Shown here: one piece after another, positions 17,470 to 26,072 of the stretch
Position numbering within the stretch: the stretch's first letter is position 1
Layout: each line of letters starts with the position of its first letter
Assembly: GCF_002056795.1 (NCBI RefSeq)
Contig: NZ_CP020104.1
Coordinates: 7,263,501 to 7,327,500 of the forward strand
DNA length: 64,000 nt
Source of the DNA: Spirosoma aerolatum
Lineage (GTDB): Bacteria > Bacteroidota > Bacteroidia > Cytophagales > Spirosomataceae
Direction of reading: 5' to 3'
Made by a program: the position numbers and the translations under genes
Notes under the pieces: model-generated
Seen by the model: only the letters and a program-made list of their open reading frames with translations
What the model was told of the DNA's origin: nothing
Database searches by the model: none

Positions 17470-19359
17470 ATGAAAGCCTCCGTCCCTGTATTGTTGATTT
17501 GGATTCTCCTGTGTCCCTTGTTGCTGCTGGCTCAACCCGATTCGATTAGTTTGGGGGTCACTTTATCAGACCATCCCCGATTATTACTGCCTAAAGCAGA
17601 AGAACAACTTCTTTTGAAGGCTATTCAGTCCGATTCAACGCTGGCTCGTATTCATCAGGGCCTCATCGCCCAATGTGATAGTTTAGTGCCAATCCGACGG
17701 ACGGCCTTAAGCGCCTTACGAGTGGAACGCTTCCAAGATCGGGATGTCCGGGAGGCTTTACGACGGTTGTTTGTCTTGTCGTATGGCTGGCGATTAACCG
17801 GTAAAGAGACTTACTTCCAGCGGGCAAAAAGTGAACTCTGGCATACGCTAATTCTCGCTCAGTGGAATCGAGAACGGCTGGATGTTGTGGCCCAAATTAC
17901 AGTGGCTACTTCGCTGGCCTTTGATTGGCTATACCCCAACTTAACCCCTAAGGAGCGAATCTTCGTGCAAAAAACCATTGCCGAAAAAGGGCTACAAGCT
18001 ATCATGGCTCCCAGTGATAGCAGTTGGACACCACCCACCGATACCCAAAAGCAGATGGCCAATACCGCTCTTGCCTACGGAGCGTTAGCCATTTACGAGT
18101 CAAAGCTATTATTGGCTCACGCTTGTTTAAATCAAGCCATTCGCTCTACTGATCAATTATTGGCTCTCTACGCACCCCATGGAGCTTATCCGTATGGCTA
18201 CTCCGCCTGGAGTGATGCAACCAACTTTACAGCTCTATTGATTAGTGCCTTGCAGAAGGAGTTTAAAACGGACTTCGGTTTATTGAAACCGACCGGCTTT
18301 GTCAACACCAGTGCGTATGGTTTACAGATGCGAGCTCCCTCGGGTCGTTGTTTCAATTATGGAGAATCCTCCCTGGCGGCTCCCGTTCAACCCAGTTTGT
18401 TTTGGCTAGCTCGGCTTCCAAACACGCATGAGTTTGGCGCTTGGGAACGTAATTGGTTCTCCAATCAGCCAGTGGCCAGCTGGCAGCATGAAGCATTACT
18501 ACCGGCTATTCTACTTTGGAGCTATGATCAGACTTGGACCAAACCCCTGCAGCCACCTACTAAGGTCTGGTTTGATAACGGTGCGATGCCCGTAGCCTCC
18601 CTTCGTAGCTCCTGGAGTGACCCACAGCCCCTGTTTATCGGCTTGAAAGCAGGAAGCCCTTCACTTCGGGGCGCTCATATGGATGTGGGCTCTTTTATCA
18701 TCGAGGCTCAAGGCGAGCGTTGGGGGATCGATTTAGGCTATCAAAATACAGATTCGCTGGTACTAGCTGGAACCAACATGCATGATACGGGACCTAATGC
18801 CGCTCGTTGGCTGGTCTTTCGTAATTCGAATATGGCCCATAGCACCCTGACGGCTAATTATCTCCCTCAATCGACTAGTGGCTATGCGTCGATTATCAGT
18901 TCTTCGGATCAACCGTCATTCCTGAATGCCGTTACTGATTTGAAAGAACTGTATCCCGACTTGTTAGTAAGTGCGAAGCGAGGAGTAGCCATTATCGATA
19001 ATCAGTATTTGCTGGTTCAGGATGAGGTGGAAACGGGCGAAAAGGAAACGATATTACGTTGGGCCATGGTAACGGCGGCTCAGATACAGGTGATTGATGA
19101 TCAGCAGATAGTGTTACAGCAATCGGGCAAACAGTTAGGTTTAGTCGTTGATTCTTCCGTTAAGGTGAAGATGCAAACCTGGTCAACGGGGCCTCGCTAT
19201 GAATATGATTCAACCAATGCCGGCACCTTGCTGATTGGTTTTGAGGTGAAAGTTCCTCCTCACACCAAACAATCCTGGCGGGTCAGGCTACTTCCTGGTA
19301 CTAATGGGTTAGGAGCTCCCTCAAGTATTATCCCTCTATCTGATTGGCCCCATAACTAA
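17470..19359 (+). CDS. Heparinase II/III-like secreted protein
   Basis: A 629-residue exported protein. Residues 1-22 form a signal peptide ending LLLLAQ. Residues of about 60-330 match the alpha-helical toroid of polysaccharide lyases (for example VATSLAFDWLYPNL and AYGALAIYESKLLLA), and the C-terminal beta-sandwich of heparinase II/III begins near residue 385 with SLRGAHMDVGSFIIEAQGE, a signature containing the conserved His. Family members cleave uronic-acid glycans by beta elimination in the periplasm. The N-terminal helical part contains WSDATNFTALLISAL where catalytic Tyr/His residues are expected, but the exact residues cannot be assigned by eye. No SusC/SusD pair or other lyase is near it, so it is an isolated enzyme rather than part of a utilisation locus. 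Confidence 0.87.
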   Translation: MKASVPVLLIWILLCPLLLLAQPDSISLGVTLSDHPRLLLPKAEEQLLLKAIQSDSTLARIHQGLIAQCDSLVPIRRTALSALRVERFQDRDVREALRRLFVLSYGWRLTGKETYFQRAKSELWHTLILAQWNRERLDVVAQITVATSLAFDWLYPNLTPKERIFVQKTIAEKGLQAIMAPSDSSWTPPTDTQKQMANTALAYGALAIYESKLLLAHACLNQAIRSTDQLLALYAPHGAYPYGYSAWSDATNFTALLISALQKEFKTDFGLLKPTGFVNTSAYGLQMRAPSGRCFNYGESSLAAPVQPSLFWLARLPNTHEFGAWERNWFSNQPVASWQHEALLPAILLWSYDQTWTKPLQPPTKVWFDNGAMPVASLRSSWSDPQPLFIGLKAGSPSLRGAHMDVGSFIIEAQGERWGIDLGYQNTDSLVLAGTNMHDTGPNAARWLVFRNSNMAHSTLTANYLPQSTSGYASIISSSDQPSFLNAVTDLKELYPDLLVSAKRGVAIIDNQYLLVQDEVETGEKETILRWAMVTAAQIQVIDDQQIVLQQSGKQLGLVVDSSVKVKMQTWSTGPRYEYDSTNAGTLLIGFEVKVPPHTKQSWRVRLLPGTNGLGAPSSIIPLSDWPHN

Positions 19360-19506
19360 GTCATCAAAGAAAACAAGCTGGTTTAATGGCAACTCACTAT
19401 TTGTAATAGTGGTATTTCCGCCGATTGTGTAGAGAAGGTTTAGTATATCAGCCTAAATCTTCTGAAAGTTGGAGGTCTCTCAACGTTGTAGCCACGAGAT
19501 ATTTAT

Positions 19507-19534
19507 TCTCAAAATACGCTCCACTTTGAGACGA
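19507..19534 (+). repeat. 28-nt dispersed inverted repeat, copy 4
   Basis: TCTCA and TGAGACGA arms around AAATACGCTCCACTT. It lies between the convergent heparinase-like and LD-carboxypeptidase genes. Confidence 0.6.
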
Positions 19535-19569
19535 TGAAAACTTTGTGCATTTGCTCCTAAATGGGGTGT

Positions 19570-20607
19570 TTACTCTTCAACACCGCTTTCTAGGATACTA
19601 AACGTTTTCGAGCTACAGTCAATTTGAGCCATGGCCCCGTAAGGGAGGCTAAAAACTGGGCAGGTATGGCCAAAGTCCATTTCCGTGATAACAGGCATAG
19701 TCGGTAAATCCTCTTCGTGGAGCACCTTGAGTAGTTCATCATTATATTCCTTTACGTAAGCGTTGTTATCAGGCCTACCCAAAATAATGCCATTCGCCCT
19801 GGTCAAGATACCTTGCTGAGCATAATTCCGTAGCCACCACCGAAAAGAGTCAGGGGCTGGCCTAGCCTCGGAGGTTTCAAAAAATAAAATCGAGTTGGTC
19901 CACCGTTCTTGGTCGGGCCAGAATGGTGTGCCTTTTAGCATTTCTAATACCTCCATACAGCCTCCCATCAACCGGCCCTGCACGCTTGTCTGACCTTGCA
20001 GAAAATTCCACCCAGGATTAGCTTCTAACTTGCGTTTTCTGTTTTGTAAGGACAAATCTGACCAGTCCAGCAGTTCCGATGTCCACCCCATCTCATTGGG
20101 TGTTACCTGGCCAATCACCTCCCCTGAAAACAGCGTTCGGTTAATATCGGCAATCTGATAGGGATGCATACCCCCGTTTTCGGCAAAACCAACCAGTAAG
20201 GACGTACCATAAAAGGAGGATAGCCCCGCTTTTAAACAAAGAAAATGCGTGATGGTGCTATCGGAAAAGCCCAGAAATATTTTCGGATTTTGTCGAATAA
20301 TCTCGACATCAACATAGGGTAAGATACGACAACTGTCGTCTCCACCAATCATAGAAATAATGGCTTTTATGGATGGATCGGCAAAGGCTTCCATTAAATC
20401 CTGGGCTCGTGCTTGCGGGTTTTGGTAGATCCACTGAGCCGATTTTAAGGCATGTGTAGTTTCAACAACCTCTACCCCAAATGTAGCTTGTAACTGTCGC
20501 TTTCCTTGTTGATAGCGCTCGGGTAGCTCGCCTGCTCCTCCCCAGGAAAGGGAAATGGTGGCGACTTTATCGCCGGGTTTCAAGGCCTTTGGTTTAACGA
20601 AGCTCAT
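19570..20607 (-). CDS. S66-family LD-carboxypeptidase / MccF-like protein
   Basis: A 345-residue soluble protein without signal peptide. It has the S66 layout: N-terminal VATISLSWGG, the ISMIGGDDSCRILPYVD segment, the nucleophile region FLGFSDSTITHF (Ser in GFSD), the glutamate region ILFFETSEARP, and a C-terminal DFGHTCPVFSLPYGA with the catalytic His. All three triad regions are present. Classic LdcA enzymes trim peptidoglycan tetrapeptides in the cytoplasm. The IGGDDS and GHTCP features are closer to MccF, which cleaves toxic aminoacyl-nucleotides such as processed microcin C. No microcin biosynthesis gene is nearby, so a resistance or recycling role is equally open. The ATG at 20607 is used. 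Confidence 0.9.
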   Translation of the reverse strand: MSFVKPKALKPGDKVATISLSWGGAGELPERYQQGKRQLQATFGVEVVETTHALKSAQWIYQNPQARAQDLMEAFADPSIKAIISMIGGDDSCRILPYVDVEIIRQNPKIFLGFSDSTITHFLCLKAGLSSFYGTSLLVGFAENGGMHPYQIADINRTLFSGEVIGQVTPNEMGWTSELLDWSDLSLQNRKRKLEANPGWNFLQGQTSVQGRLMGGCMEVLEMLKGTPFWPDQERWTNSILFFETSEARPAPDSFRWWLRNYAQQGILTRANGIILGRPDNNAYVKEYNDELLKVLHEEDLPTMPVITEMDFGHTCPVFSLPYGAMAQIDCSSKTFSILESGVEE

Positions 20608-20710
20608 GAATTTTCACAGCCTACCGGCTTAGTTAAATAAAACGGTGTTGTCGACCCTGTTAACTGATCGCCAAAGTACGAAGGATCAAGCTAAATGGTA
20701 TGGAACAACG

Positions 20711-20738
20711 TCTCGTTAAACGCTCCCACCTGAGACGC
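20711..20738 (+). repeat. 28-nt dispersed inverted repeat, copy 5
   Basis: CGTCTC (20709-20714) and GAGACG (20732-20737) are perfect inverted arms around the core AAACGCTCCCACCT. It lies between the divergent LD-carboxypeptidase and GreA/GreB-like genes. Confidence 0.65.
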
Positions 20739-20890
20739 ATAATCCGGGCCGCTGGTACCTTTCCACTGAACGCAAAAGAACGGTAACAAAAACTATTACC
20801 GGGGAAGTAGCGAGTTGATTTGCCTGAGAACAATTCAACCAACAAGGTTGTTTTTATTAGAGAGCTAAATGCTTCTCTAGTACGTCGCTT

Positions 20891-21412
20891 ATGAGCAGTG
20901 CTTTTTTGAAAAATGAAACGGCGGATGCGCCTGTTGTTATTCCGGCACGCGCCCCTTTACCTCCCGGTACGCCCAATTATGTTACGCCCAAAGGTCTTGA
21001 GCTACTGCGCACTGAACTGATTGAGTTGGAAACCGAGCGCGCCCATTGGCAAGCGGCTATCGGCGATGATGAAAAAGAGCGTAGCCGCCAACTGGCCTTA
21101 CTCAATGGGCGTATCGCCAATCTAAATCAGCGTATTTCTAGTGCTAAAGTAGTCGACTCTCAGCAGCAGGACAGCATTCGCTTTGGGGCTACAGTTGTTC
21201 TAAGAACCCAAATGGGAAAATTAGCGGGGATGGAACGGCGCTTGACCATTGTAGGCGTTGATCAAGCCAATGCTAGCCAGGGACTAATTGCCTTCACGGC
21301 TCCTCTGGCACGCGCCATACAGGGAAAACGACTTGGTGACACGGTGGTATGGCCGGCTGGAGCTGGTCAGCAACTACTAGAAATTGTAGGTATCACCTAC
21401 GAAATGGCCTGA
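20891..21412 (+). CDS. GreA/GreB-family transcription factor
   Basis: A 173-residue protein with the two-domain Gre architecture. An N-terminal coiled coil (about 35-95) begins YVTPKGLELLRTELIELETE and carries the acidic tip IGDDEKERSRQ. The C-terminal FKBP-like domain covers about 100-172 (FGATVVLRTQMGKLAGMERRLTIVGVDQA). Gre proteins insert the coiled coil into the RNA polymerase secondary channel and stimulate cleavage of backtracked RNA. The N-terminal 28 residues (rich in Pro and Ala, ending PLPPGTPNYVTP) extend beyond GreA and resemble GreB-type accessory paralogues of Bacteroidota. The acidic pair at the coiled-coil tip is present, so cleavage stimulation is plausible. It is monocistronic by appearance. 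Confidence 0.9.
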   Translation: MSSAFLKNETADAPVVIPARAPLPPGTPNYVTPKGLELLRTELIELETERAHWQAAIGDDEKERSRQLALLNGRIANLNQRISSAKVVDSQQQDSIRFGATVVLRTQMGKLAGMERRLTIVGVDQANASQGLIAFTAPLARAIQGKRLGDTVVWPAGAGQQLLEIVGITYEMA

Positions 21413-21419
21413 CTATAAG

Positions 21420-21741
21420 GCATTGACTAGTAGTTGCCTATACTGCTCTAGTCGCGCTGACATCAATCGACTGGCCCGTCTCCCCCGCAATGTTCAGTAC
21501 CCGAATCTGCTGCTCAATCAGCCAGACCCGCAGCCGTTGGATTCACCAGATGAGGCTTTCCTTAAAGCCAGTGTTATGAGTCAGTTTCGTGCTGCCCATT
21601 AGGTCGCTGAAGATCACCGGACCGCTTTGCCGTTTGGTACGGCACAGGCACGGGTGATGGGCCACCGCGACGCTGTTGCGGGTCCGGAAAATCCACGGTT
21701 CACCGTCGCTGTCATTTGGCAAGTCTGCAATGCATCATTAA
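21420..21741 (-). pseudogene. Degraded reading frame, possibly a molybdenum-carrier-like protein remnant
   Basis: Reading the minus strand from about 21741 gives one frame that is open except for a TGA near 21541. After the stop it reads IQRLRVWLIEQQIRVLNIAG, resembling the WL-x-x-x-x-I-x-VLNIAGPRES end of putative molybdenum-carrier proteins (PF12694). Before it come DSDGEPWIFRTRNS and GPVIFSDLMGSTKLTH. No proper start was found, and the typical PRES after NIAG is ETGQS. I believe this is a decayed gene, but the family assignment is tentative. The rest of the stretch up to 21896 shows nothing else. Confidence 0.35.
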
Positions 21742-21896
21742 CTTAACTACAGCAGTACGATTGAGACGTTGATTAGTAACCAGGTAGCCAGTGCGAATGG
21801 CAGTTTACGACAGCAGTCAACTTCCACAGGTATCATTTTAGACTTAAACAGGCTGACTTGTAGAAACGGGAGTTTAAAGAGACAGCGATACATCTT

Positions 21897-22931
21897 TTAG
21901 TTAATCTCTTTCTTCTTAAAGTCGGTAATGCTCTTTCCATCATACCGATACGCCCCACCTGAGCCGAACCAAATTCTGCCATCAGTAGCCTCTAAAATCC
22001 CAAAAAGCATGGTTTTAGTATCATCAAAGTCTAATTCTACTTCGGTTACCGTGGGATTTTTGGTTGATAAGGTTTCTCCATCATACCGAAAAAGTGACCA
22101 ACCCCAGTTGGTTAGTGAACTCGTCCAGATGGCTCCTTTTCTATCTTCATAGACATACGCAACTCCACGTTCGGTGAAATTGGTAAAGCTACTGCCGTCA
22201 TAGCGCCAAAGCCCATACGGGCTCCCCAGCCAGATAGCCCCTTTTTTATCTTCGATGATCCTACGAACATTGATAAACGGAGCGCCGTCATGAGTGAGAA
22301 CGGTAAATGTTTTTCCGTCATAACTATAGACATTGCCCCTGGTGGTAAACTAAAATTTCCCGGTTTTATCTTCAATAATCGAATTAACATCATTATCATC
22401 CTTCAGGAAGCGTCTTTCGTCCGATGTTAAAGGTAGACCTTCATGCATCTTATAAGTTCGAAAGGATTTGCCATCGTACCGGCTGGCTCCTTCTCCCGTA
22501 CCGAACCAAATAGTCCCCGCTTTATCTTCGTAAATATCAAAAACCCCATTACTGGCAAGCCCCTCCTTAGTGGTAAAATGTTGAAAGGACTTGCCATCGT
22601 AATAATAAACCCCTTCGCCAACAGTACTAAACCAGAAATTCCCTTTTCGATCTTCTAAAACCGAAAAAAAATGGGCCGAACTCACTTGGCTGGTCACATT
22701 GGTAAACGATTTTCCATCATATCGATACACCCCACCAAAGGTTGCTAGCCAAATATTGCCCTTTCGATCTTGCTTGATGGTACGCGTGATATGGCTAGAT
22801 CCATAGGCTGTACTTAGCTGTTTGGATTTGGCCTTGATTGTGTCTTTTGGCAGGTCATTTTTGGTGAGTGCTTTACTGGACGAGTAACCAGCAACCAGCA
22901 AGACTAATGCATATAGGAGTACGTACTTCAT
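21897..22931 (-). pseudogene. Two-component-regulator-type beta-propeller protein, broken by a nonsense codon
   Basis: A single frame of 345 codons encodes an exported protein with repeated propeller units of about 40 residues (IWFGTGEGASRYDGKSF, FWFSTVGEGVYYYDGKSF and similar), the Reg_prop type also found in hybrid sensor kinases. The start at 22931 gives MKYVLLYALVLLVAGYSSSKA. The frame is cut at 22350-22352 by TAG, inside GKF*FTT where every other repeat has a Trp (GxFWF or AIWLG), so TGG has become TAG. It then stays open for 150 more codons to TAA at 21897. The signal peptide also looks like a damaged lipobox, LVAGY instead of LVAGC. Without these changes it would be a surface lipoprotein of about 344 residues. 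Confidence 0.8.
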
Positions 22932-23105
22932 CCGTATTTCGTTTAATGGCCCAATGGATTTAACCGCAGCGGTGGGCCGCAAACCTAGTTGGTTTTGTAT
23001 TGCCCTTTAGTTAATGGCTTGTTAATGAGTGTTAAAGAAAGATAAAGGCAGCCTTTACTTACTTTGAGTATTTTTGTCTGTGTGCAGTGTGGCCTATACA
23101 ACTGT

Positions 23106-23133
23106 CTTATATTAACGCTCCCGCCTGAGACGA
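23106..23133 (+). repeat. 28-nt dispersed inverted repeat, copy 6
   Basis: GTCT (23104-23107) opposes GAGAC around TTAACGCTCCCGCCT. It lies between the broken propeller gene and the SDR gene. Confidence 0.6.
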
Positions 23134-23188
23134 AGGAAGATTCAAATACCTGCTTTGTTATTGGGACGTTATACGATACCATGAATTA

Positions 23189-23230
23189 GCCATGAGAACG
23201 TGACAAGAATGCCTTTCACGTTCTCATGGC
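23189..23230 (-). terminator. Perfect 15-bp hairpin downstream of the SDR gene
   Basis: GCCATGAGAACGTGA (23189-23203) is the exact reverse complement of 23216-23230, with a 12-base loop. It begins 62 bases past the SDR stop on the minus strand. No long T tract follows, so it may protect or end the transcript in another way. Confidence 0.5.
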
Positions 23231-23291
23231 TGCCTTGGACCTCAAGAACTGCCTGATGTCTCAATCAAAAACAGGTGATCTATCGGTTGAC

Positions 23292-24089
23292 CTAATCGGC
23301 CATCATCAGTTGCCTGATCCCTTTTCGAAATGCTTCATCGCCACCTGCCAGACGCTGCGTGTACATGGTGTTGGCATCGTCACCACAAACATAGCGCAAC
23401 CGATCCGTCCCGTCGGTGGCCGCTTCATACACCACTTCGGCAATTTGCTCAGCCGTGGAATAATGGGAATTACTAATGGCCGCAAAAAACTTTCTGGCCA
23501 AGTCATCATAGGCCGGGTGAGACGGTAAAATGGTTCGCTCCCCCATATCAGTAGCCACCATCCCCGGTTCAATATTTTTGATGCCAATGCCAAACTGGCC
23601 CAACTCATACGACAGACTCTCGGCCCACCCCTCCAATGCCCACTTGCTGGCGTCGTACATCGAACTCATAGGAAAAGCCATCAGTCCCGCCGATGAAGTT
23701 GTATTAATAAACAAGCCCGTTCCGCGTTCTCTAAAACTCGGAATAAAGGCTTTTGTAACGCGGACTGTACCCAAAAAATTGGTCTCCATCTGGGCCACCA
23801 ATTGTTGATCAGTGGTGGCCTCCAGGGCACCAAGTACACTGTATCCGGCGTTGTTAAACACGACGTCGACTGGGCTCATCGCCAGCGCTTTTTGCGTGGT
23901 TTCATTGATCTGCTCTAAGTCAGTCACATCCAAAGCCAGTAGAGTAATTCCTGCGATCTGATTAAGCTCAGTCTCTTTTTCTGGCTTACGCATAGTAGCG
24001 ATTACATACCAGCCCTTTGAAGCGAAGAGTTTGGCGGTTGCTTTGCCAATGCCTGCTGATGCACCTGTTATAAAGATTGTCTTTTCCAT
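23292..24089 (-). CDS. SDR-family oxidoreductase (classical)
   Basis: A 265-residue short-chain dehydrogenase/reductase. The cofactor motif TGASAGIG (residues 8-15) is followed by ATMRKPEK, NNAGYS, the catalytic Ser in NTTSSAG, and YDASKWALEGWAESL containing the YxxxK pair. The Arg at the end of the second strand (TMRKP) favours NADP(H). It resembles uncharacterised dehydrogenases that act on small carbonyl compounds; the substrate is unknown. It is transcribed divergently from an HxlR regulator 80 bases away, and a 21-bp palindrome between them overlaps a TAGGTTTG box (24109-24116) in front of this gene, so HxlR control is likely. Confidence 0.92.
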   Translation of the reverse strand: MEKTIFITGASAGIGKATAKLFASKGWYVIATMRKPEKETELNQIAGITLLALDVTDLEQINETTQKALAMSPVDVVFNNAGYSVLGALEATTDQQLVAQMETNFLGTVRVTKAFIPSFRERGTGLFINTTSSAGLMAFPMSSMYDASKWALEGWAESLSYELGQFGIGIKNIEPGMVATDMGERTILPSHPAYDDLARKFFAAISNSHYSTAEQIAEVVYEAATDGTDRLRYVCGDDANTMYTQRLAGGDEAFRKGIRQLMMAD

Positions 24090-24115
24090 AAGTAATTTTA
24101 ATTTGGGGCAAACCT

Positions 24116-24136
24116 ATTGTATATTCACTATACAAT
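24116..24136. promoter_or_regulatory. Probable HxlR operator
   Basis: ATTGTATA (24116-24123) and TATACAAT (24129-24136) are perfect inverted arms around TTCAC. The palindrome sits midway between the divergent SDR and HxlR starts and touches the SDR -7-like box TAGGTTTG. Confidence 0.65.
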
Positions 24137-24169
24137 TACTATCAATTACCTTTTGGATAGCGACTATTT

Positions 24170-24544
24170 ATGACAACCATTGAATGTGATTCTGAAGATA
24201 AGACTGAGCGGGTTCTGGCGCTAAAGGATGCTATTGAGCTGCTCAGTGGGAAATGGAAATTTTGCATCCTGCTGAATTTATATCATGGCGGCCCCATGCG
24301 GTTCAAAGACTTGCAGGAAACTTCTCTGGGCATAACGCCTAAAGTACTTTCTAAGGAATTACAGGAATTGGAAGAAAACCTATTGGTTACTCGTACGGTC
24401 AATCCGACCAAACCGGTTACGGTCTCCTACGCACTGACTATGCATGCCATTGAGATACGCCCCGTTCTGGAGGCCCTGATTGACTTTGGCTTGAAACATC
24501 GCCGGCAAATTATAGGTATGAGCGAGTCGGTAAGAACAAACTGA
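24170..24544 (+). CDS. HxlR-family transcriptional regulator
   Basis: A 124-residue winged-helix DNA-binding protein: AIELLSGKWKFCILLNLYHG is the family opening, GPMRFKDLQE the second helix, and ITPKVLSKELQELEENLLV the recognition helix and start of the wing. HxlR proteins act as dimers and often sense carbonyls, thiols or quinones by cysteine. Here Cys6 lies in a nonconserved N-terminus and Cys32 lies in the first helix, so redox sensing is possible but unproven. The gene is divergent to the SDR gene, with a shared 80-base regulatory region holding a 21-bp palindrome. Its neighbour is the most likely target. Confidence 0.9.
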   Translation: MTTIECDSEDKTERVLALKDAIELLSGKWKFCILLNLYHGGPMRFKDLQETSLGITPKVLSKELQELEENLLVTRTVNPTKPVTVSYALTMHAIEIRPVLEALIDFGLKHRRQIIGMSESVRTN

Positions 24545-24777
24545 ACTTTCTTATACCAGCCATTAGCGCGGCTGGGATTATGGATTAGAAATCTGTTCTA
24601 TTCGGCCAGAAATTTGGTCCTTAACTACTCTTGGGGGACATTTAATTTCTTGCGAAATCGCATTCAACTGCGACGAACCCCTAGTCCTCATCAATATGCA
24701 TCTTTATTCGGGCGTTTGTCGGGACAGCTTTTTTAATAACGGTCAAGTATTGTCCGTATCCTACACCTCCAAAAGAA

Positions 24778-25314
24778 CTATAACAGATCTACAATGAGTT
24801 CTGGGCGTTGGGCATACTGCTGAAGGATGAGATTGGGCGTAACGTTACTAAACTGTCGGAAATCCTTCGCCAGATGGTAGTAATCAGAATAACCATACTG
24901 AATAGCCACTGTCAGCCAGTCATGCTCAGGATGTAGGTTTTTGTCGGTAAATGCCTGATAAAATCGACCAATTCGGCTAAACAATTTGGGGCCAATCCCC
25001 ATACGCTCCTTGAATTTTCGTTCAAACTGGCGAGAACTTAGATTCGCCTGATTGGCTAACCAATCCAACGAAAATGGGGTGGGTTGGTGGAGCAGCAGCC
25101 GGGCAATCCGATCAACGGGTTGTACATTACGGCGGATGGAACCTAGCTTTCTGAGTAAATAACGTTCCGTGCATTCTATCATATCAGTATACGAACGAGC
25201 ATTTGCAATTTGATTGTTTAGCGATCGCAACTCTACTCCAAATAAGGCTTCTGCATTTATATATTCTTGCGTCAGCTCATACGTGGGAATACTGCAAATT
25301 GTACGGAACTGTTT
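24778..25314 (-). pseudogene. 5'-truncated AraC-family regulator
   Basis: The annotated-looking frame from the TTG at 25230 gives 150 residues and a good AraC DNA-binding domain (SLDWLANQANLSSRQFERKF and IQYGYSDYYHLAKDFRQF). Family similarity continues upstream in the same frame, through ICSIPTYELTQEYINAEALF and GVELRSLN, which is the end of the DUF6597-type N-terminal domain. It then meets TGA (25315-25317) and TAG (25318-25320). The first half of the sensor domain is missing, and no matching sequence was recognised before the next gene at 25426. A truncated DNA-binding protein from an internal start remains possible. The break falls close to the integrase module, suggesting loss during insertion or deletion of an element. 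Confidence 0.72.
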
Positions 25315-25425
25315 TCACTATGATTTGGTGCCTCTCTCATTCCTGTACTGGGTTAGTTCTTTCAAAGGGTGTGGTTATAGGCAATCACAGGTATTTATAC
25401 CGGTGCGAACTATACGTTTGAAAGA

Positions 25426-25740
25426 TTATTTACTGGATTTGAAGCGACGTGACTCCTTGAGTACAGCCAGTACATCCGCCCGGCGGTAGCGAACCTGTTT
25501 ATTCGCTTTAACCGGAACTAGAATAGCGGGTCTCTCATCGGTATCTTTAGCCCAGAAATGCAGCGTGGTTAACGAAACTTGTAATTTTTGAGCCGTCTGC
25601 TTGCGGGTCAGCAGTTCGGGGAGATCGGAACCTTCGGGGAGTGGTGGCGTATAGCTGGCCAGCGCTTTGGCTATCCGTTGTTCGACCAGATCGCCTAATT
25701 GCTCGGGGGTGAGGTGAATAAGAATTTGTGTGCCGTACAT
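25426..25740 (-). CDS. Excisionase-like helix-turn-helix protein
   Basis: A 104-residue protein with a C-terminal MerR/excisionase-type winged helix: LPELLTRKQTAQKLQVSLTT is the helix-turn-helix and VRYRRADVLAVLKES the wing. In Bacteroidota such short proteins accompany tyrosine integrases, bend the attachment site, and favour excision. It is on the same strand as the integrase at 26073-27377, with a 332-base gap of AT-rich DNA that contains short repeats. That separation means it need not be cotranscribed. General DNA-binding regulator is the alternative call. Confidence 0.72.
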   Translation of the reverse strand: MYGTQILIHLTPEQLGDLVEQRIAKALASYTPPLPEGSDLPELLTRKQTAQKLQVSLTTLHFWAKDTDERPAILVPVKANKQVRYRRADVLAVLKESRRFKSSK

Positions 25741-26072
25741 AATCCTGTTTGATTAAATGCAGCACAAATAAATATATAAAAAAAGGTGAATTCCACGTAC
25801 TCAAACTCCACTAAAATCTTCCATCGAACTGACAATCTACCTTCGTCAAAGTCTTTAGATTTATTTTAGTTTACTTGAGTTGAAGTCAATCGATCTCTCC
25901 GAAAAATCAAGCTTAATGAAGCTTAATCATTCCCATTAAAAAACTTGAATAAATACAATGAATTCTTGTATTCGGTAGAAAATATTTTTTTGAGCTATCA
26001 GTCGAGCTTATCAATTTTAAATGAAGTTACGGAGAAATTGATTGCTTGTTAACTACCGAAGAGTGCTAGTCC
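25741..26072. other. AT-rich gap between excisionase-like gene and integrase, with small repeats
   Basis: It contains AATACAA/TTGTATT inverted arms (25952-25958 and 25966-25972) and a tandem AAGCTTAAT pair near 25910-25925. These could be protein-binding sites of the recombination module. No open frame of interest lies here. Confidence 0.45.
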
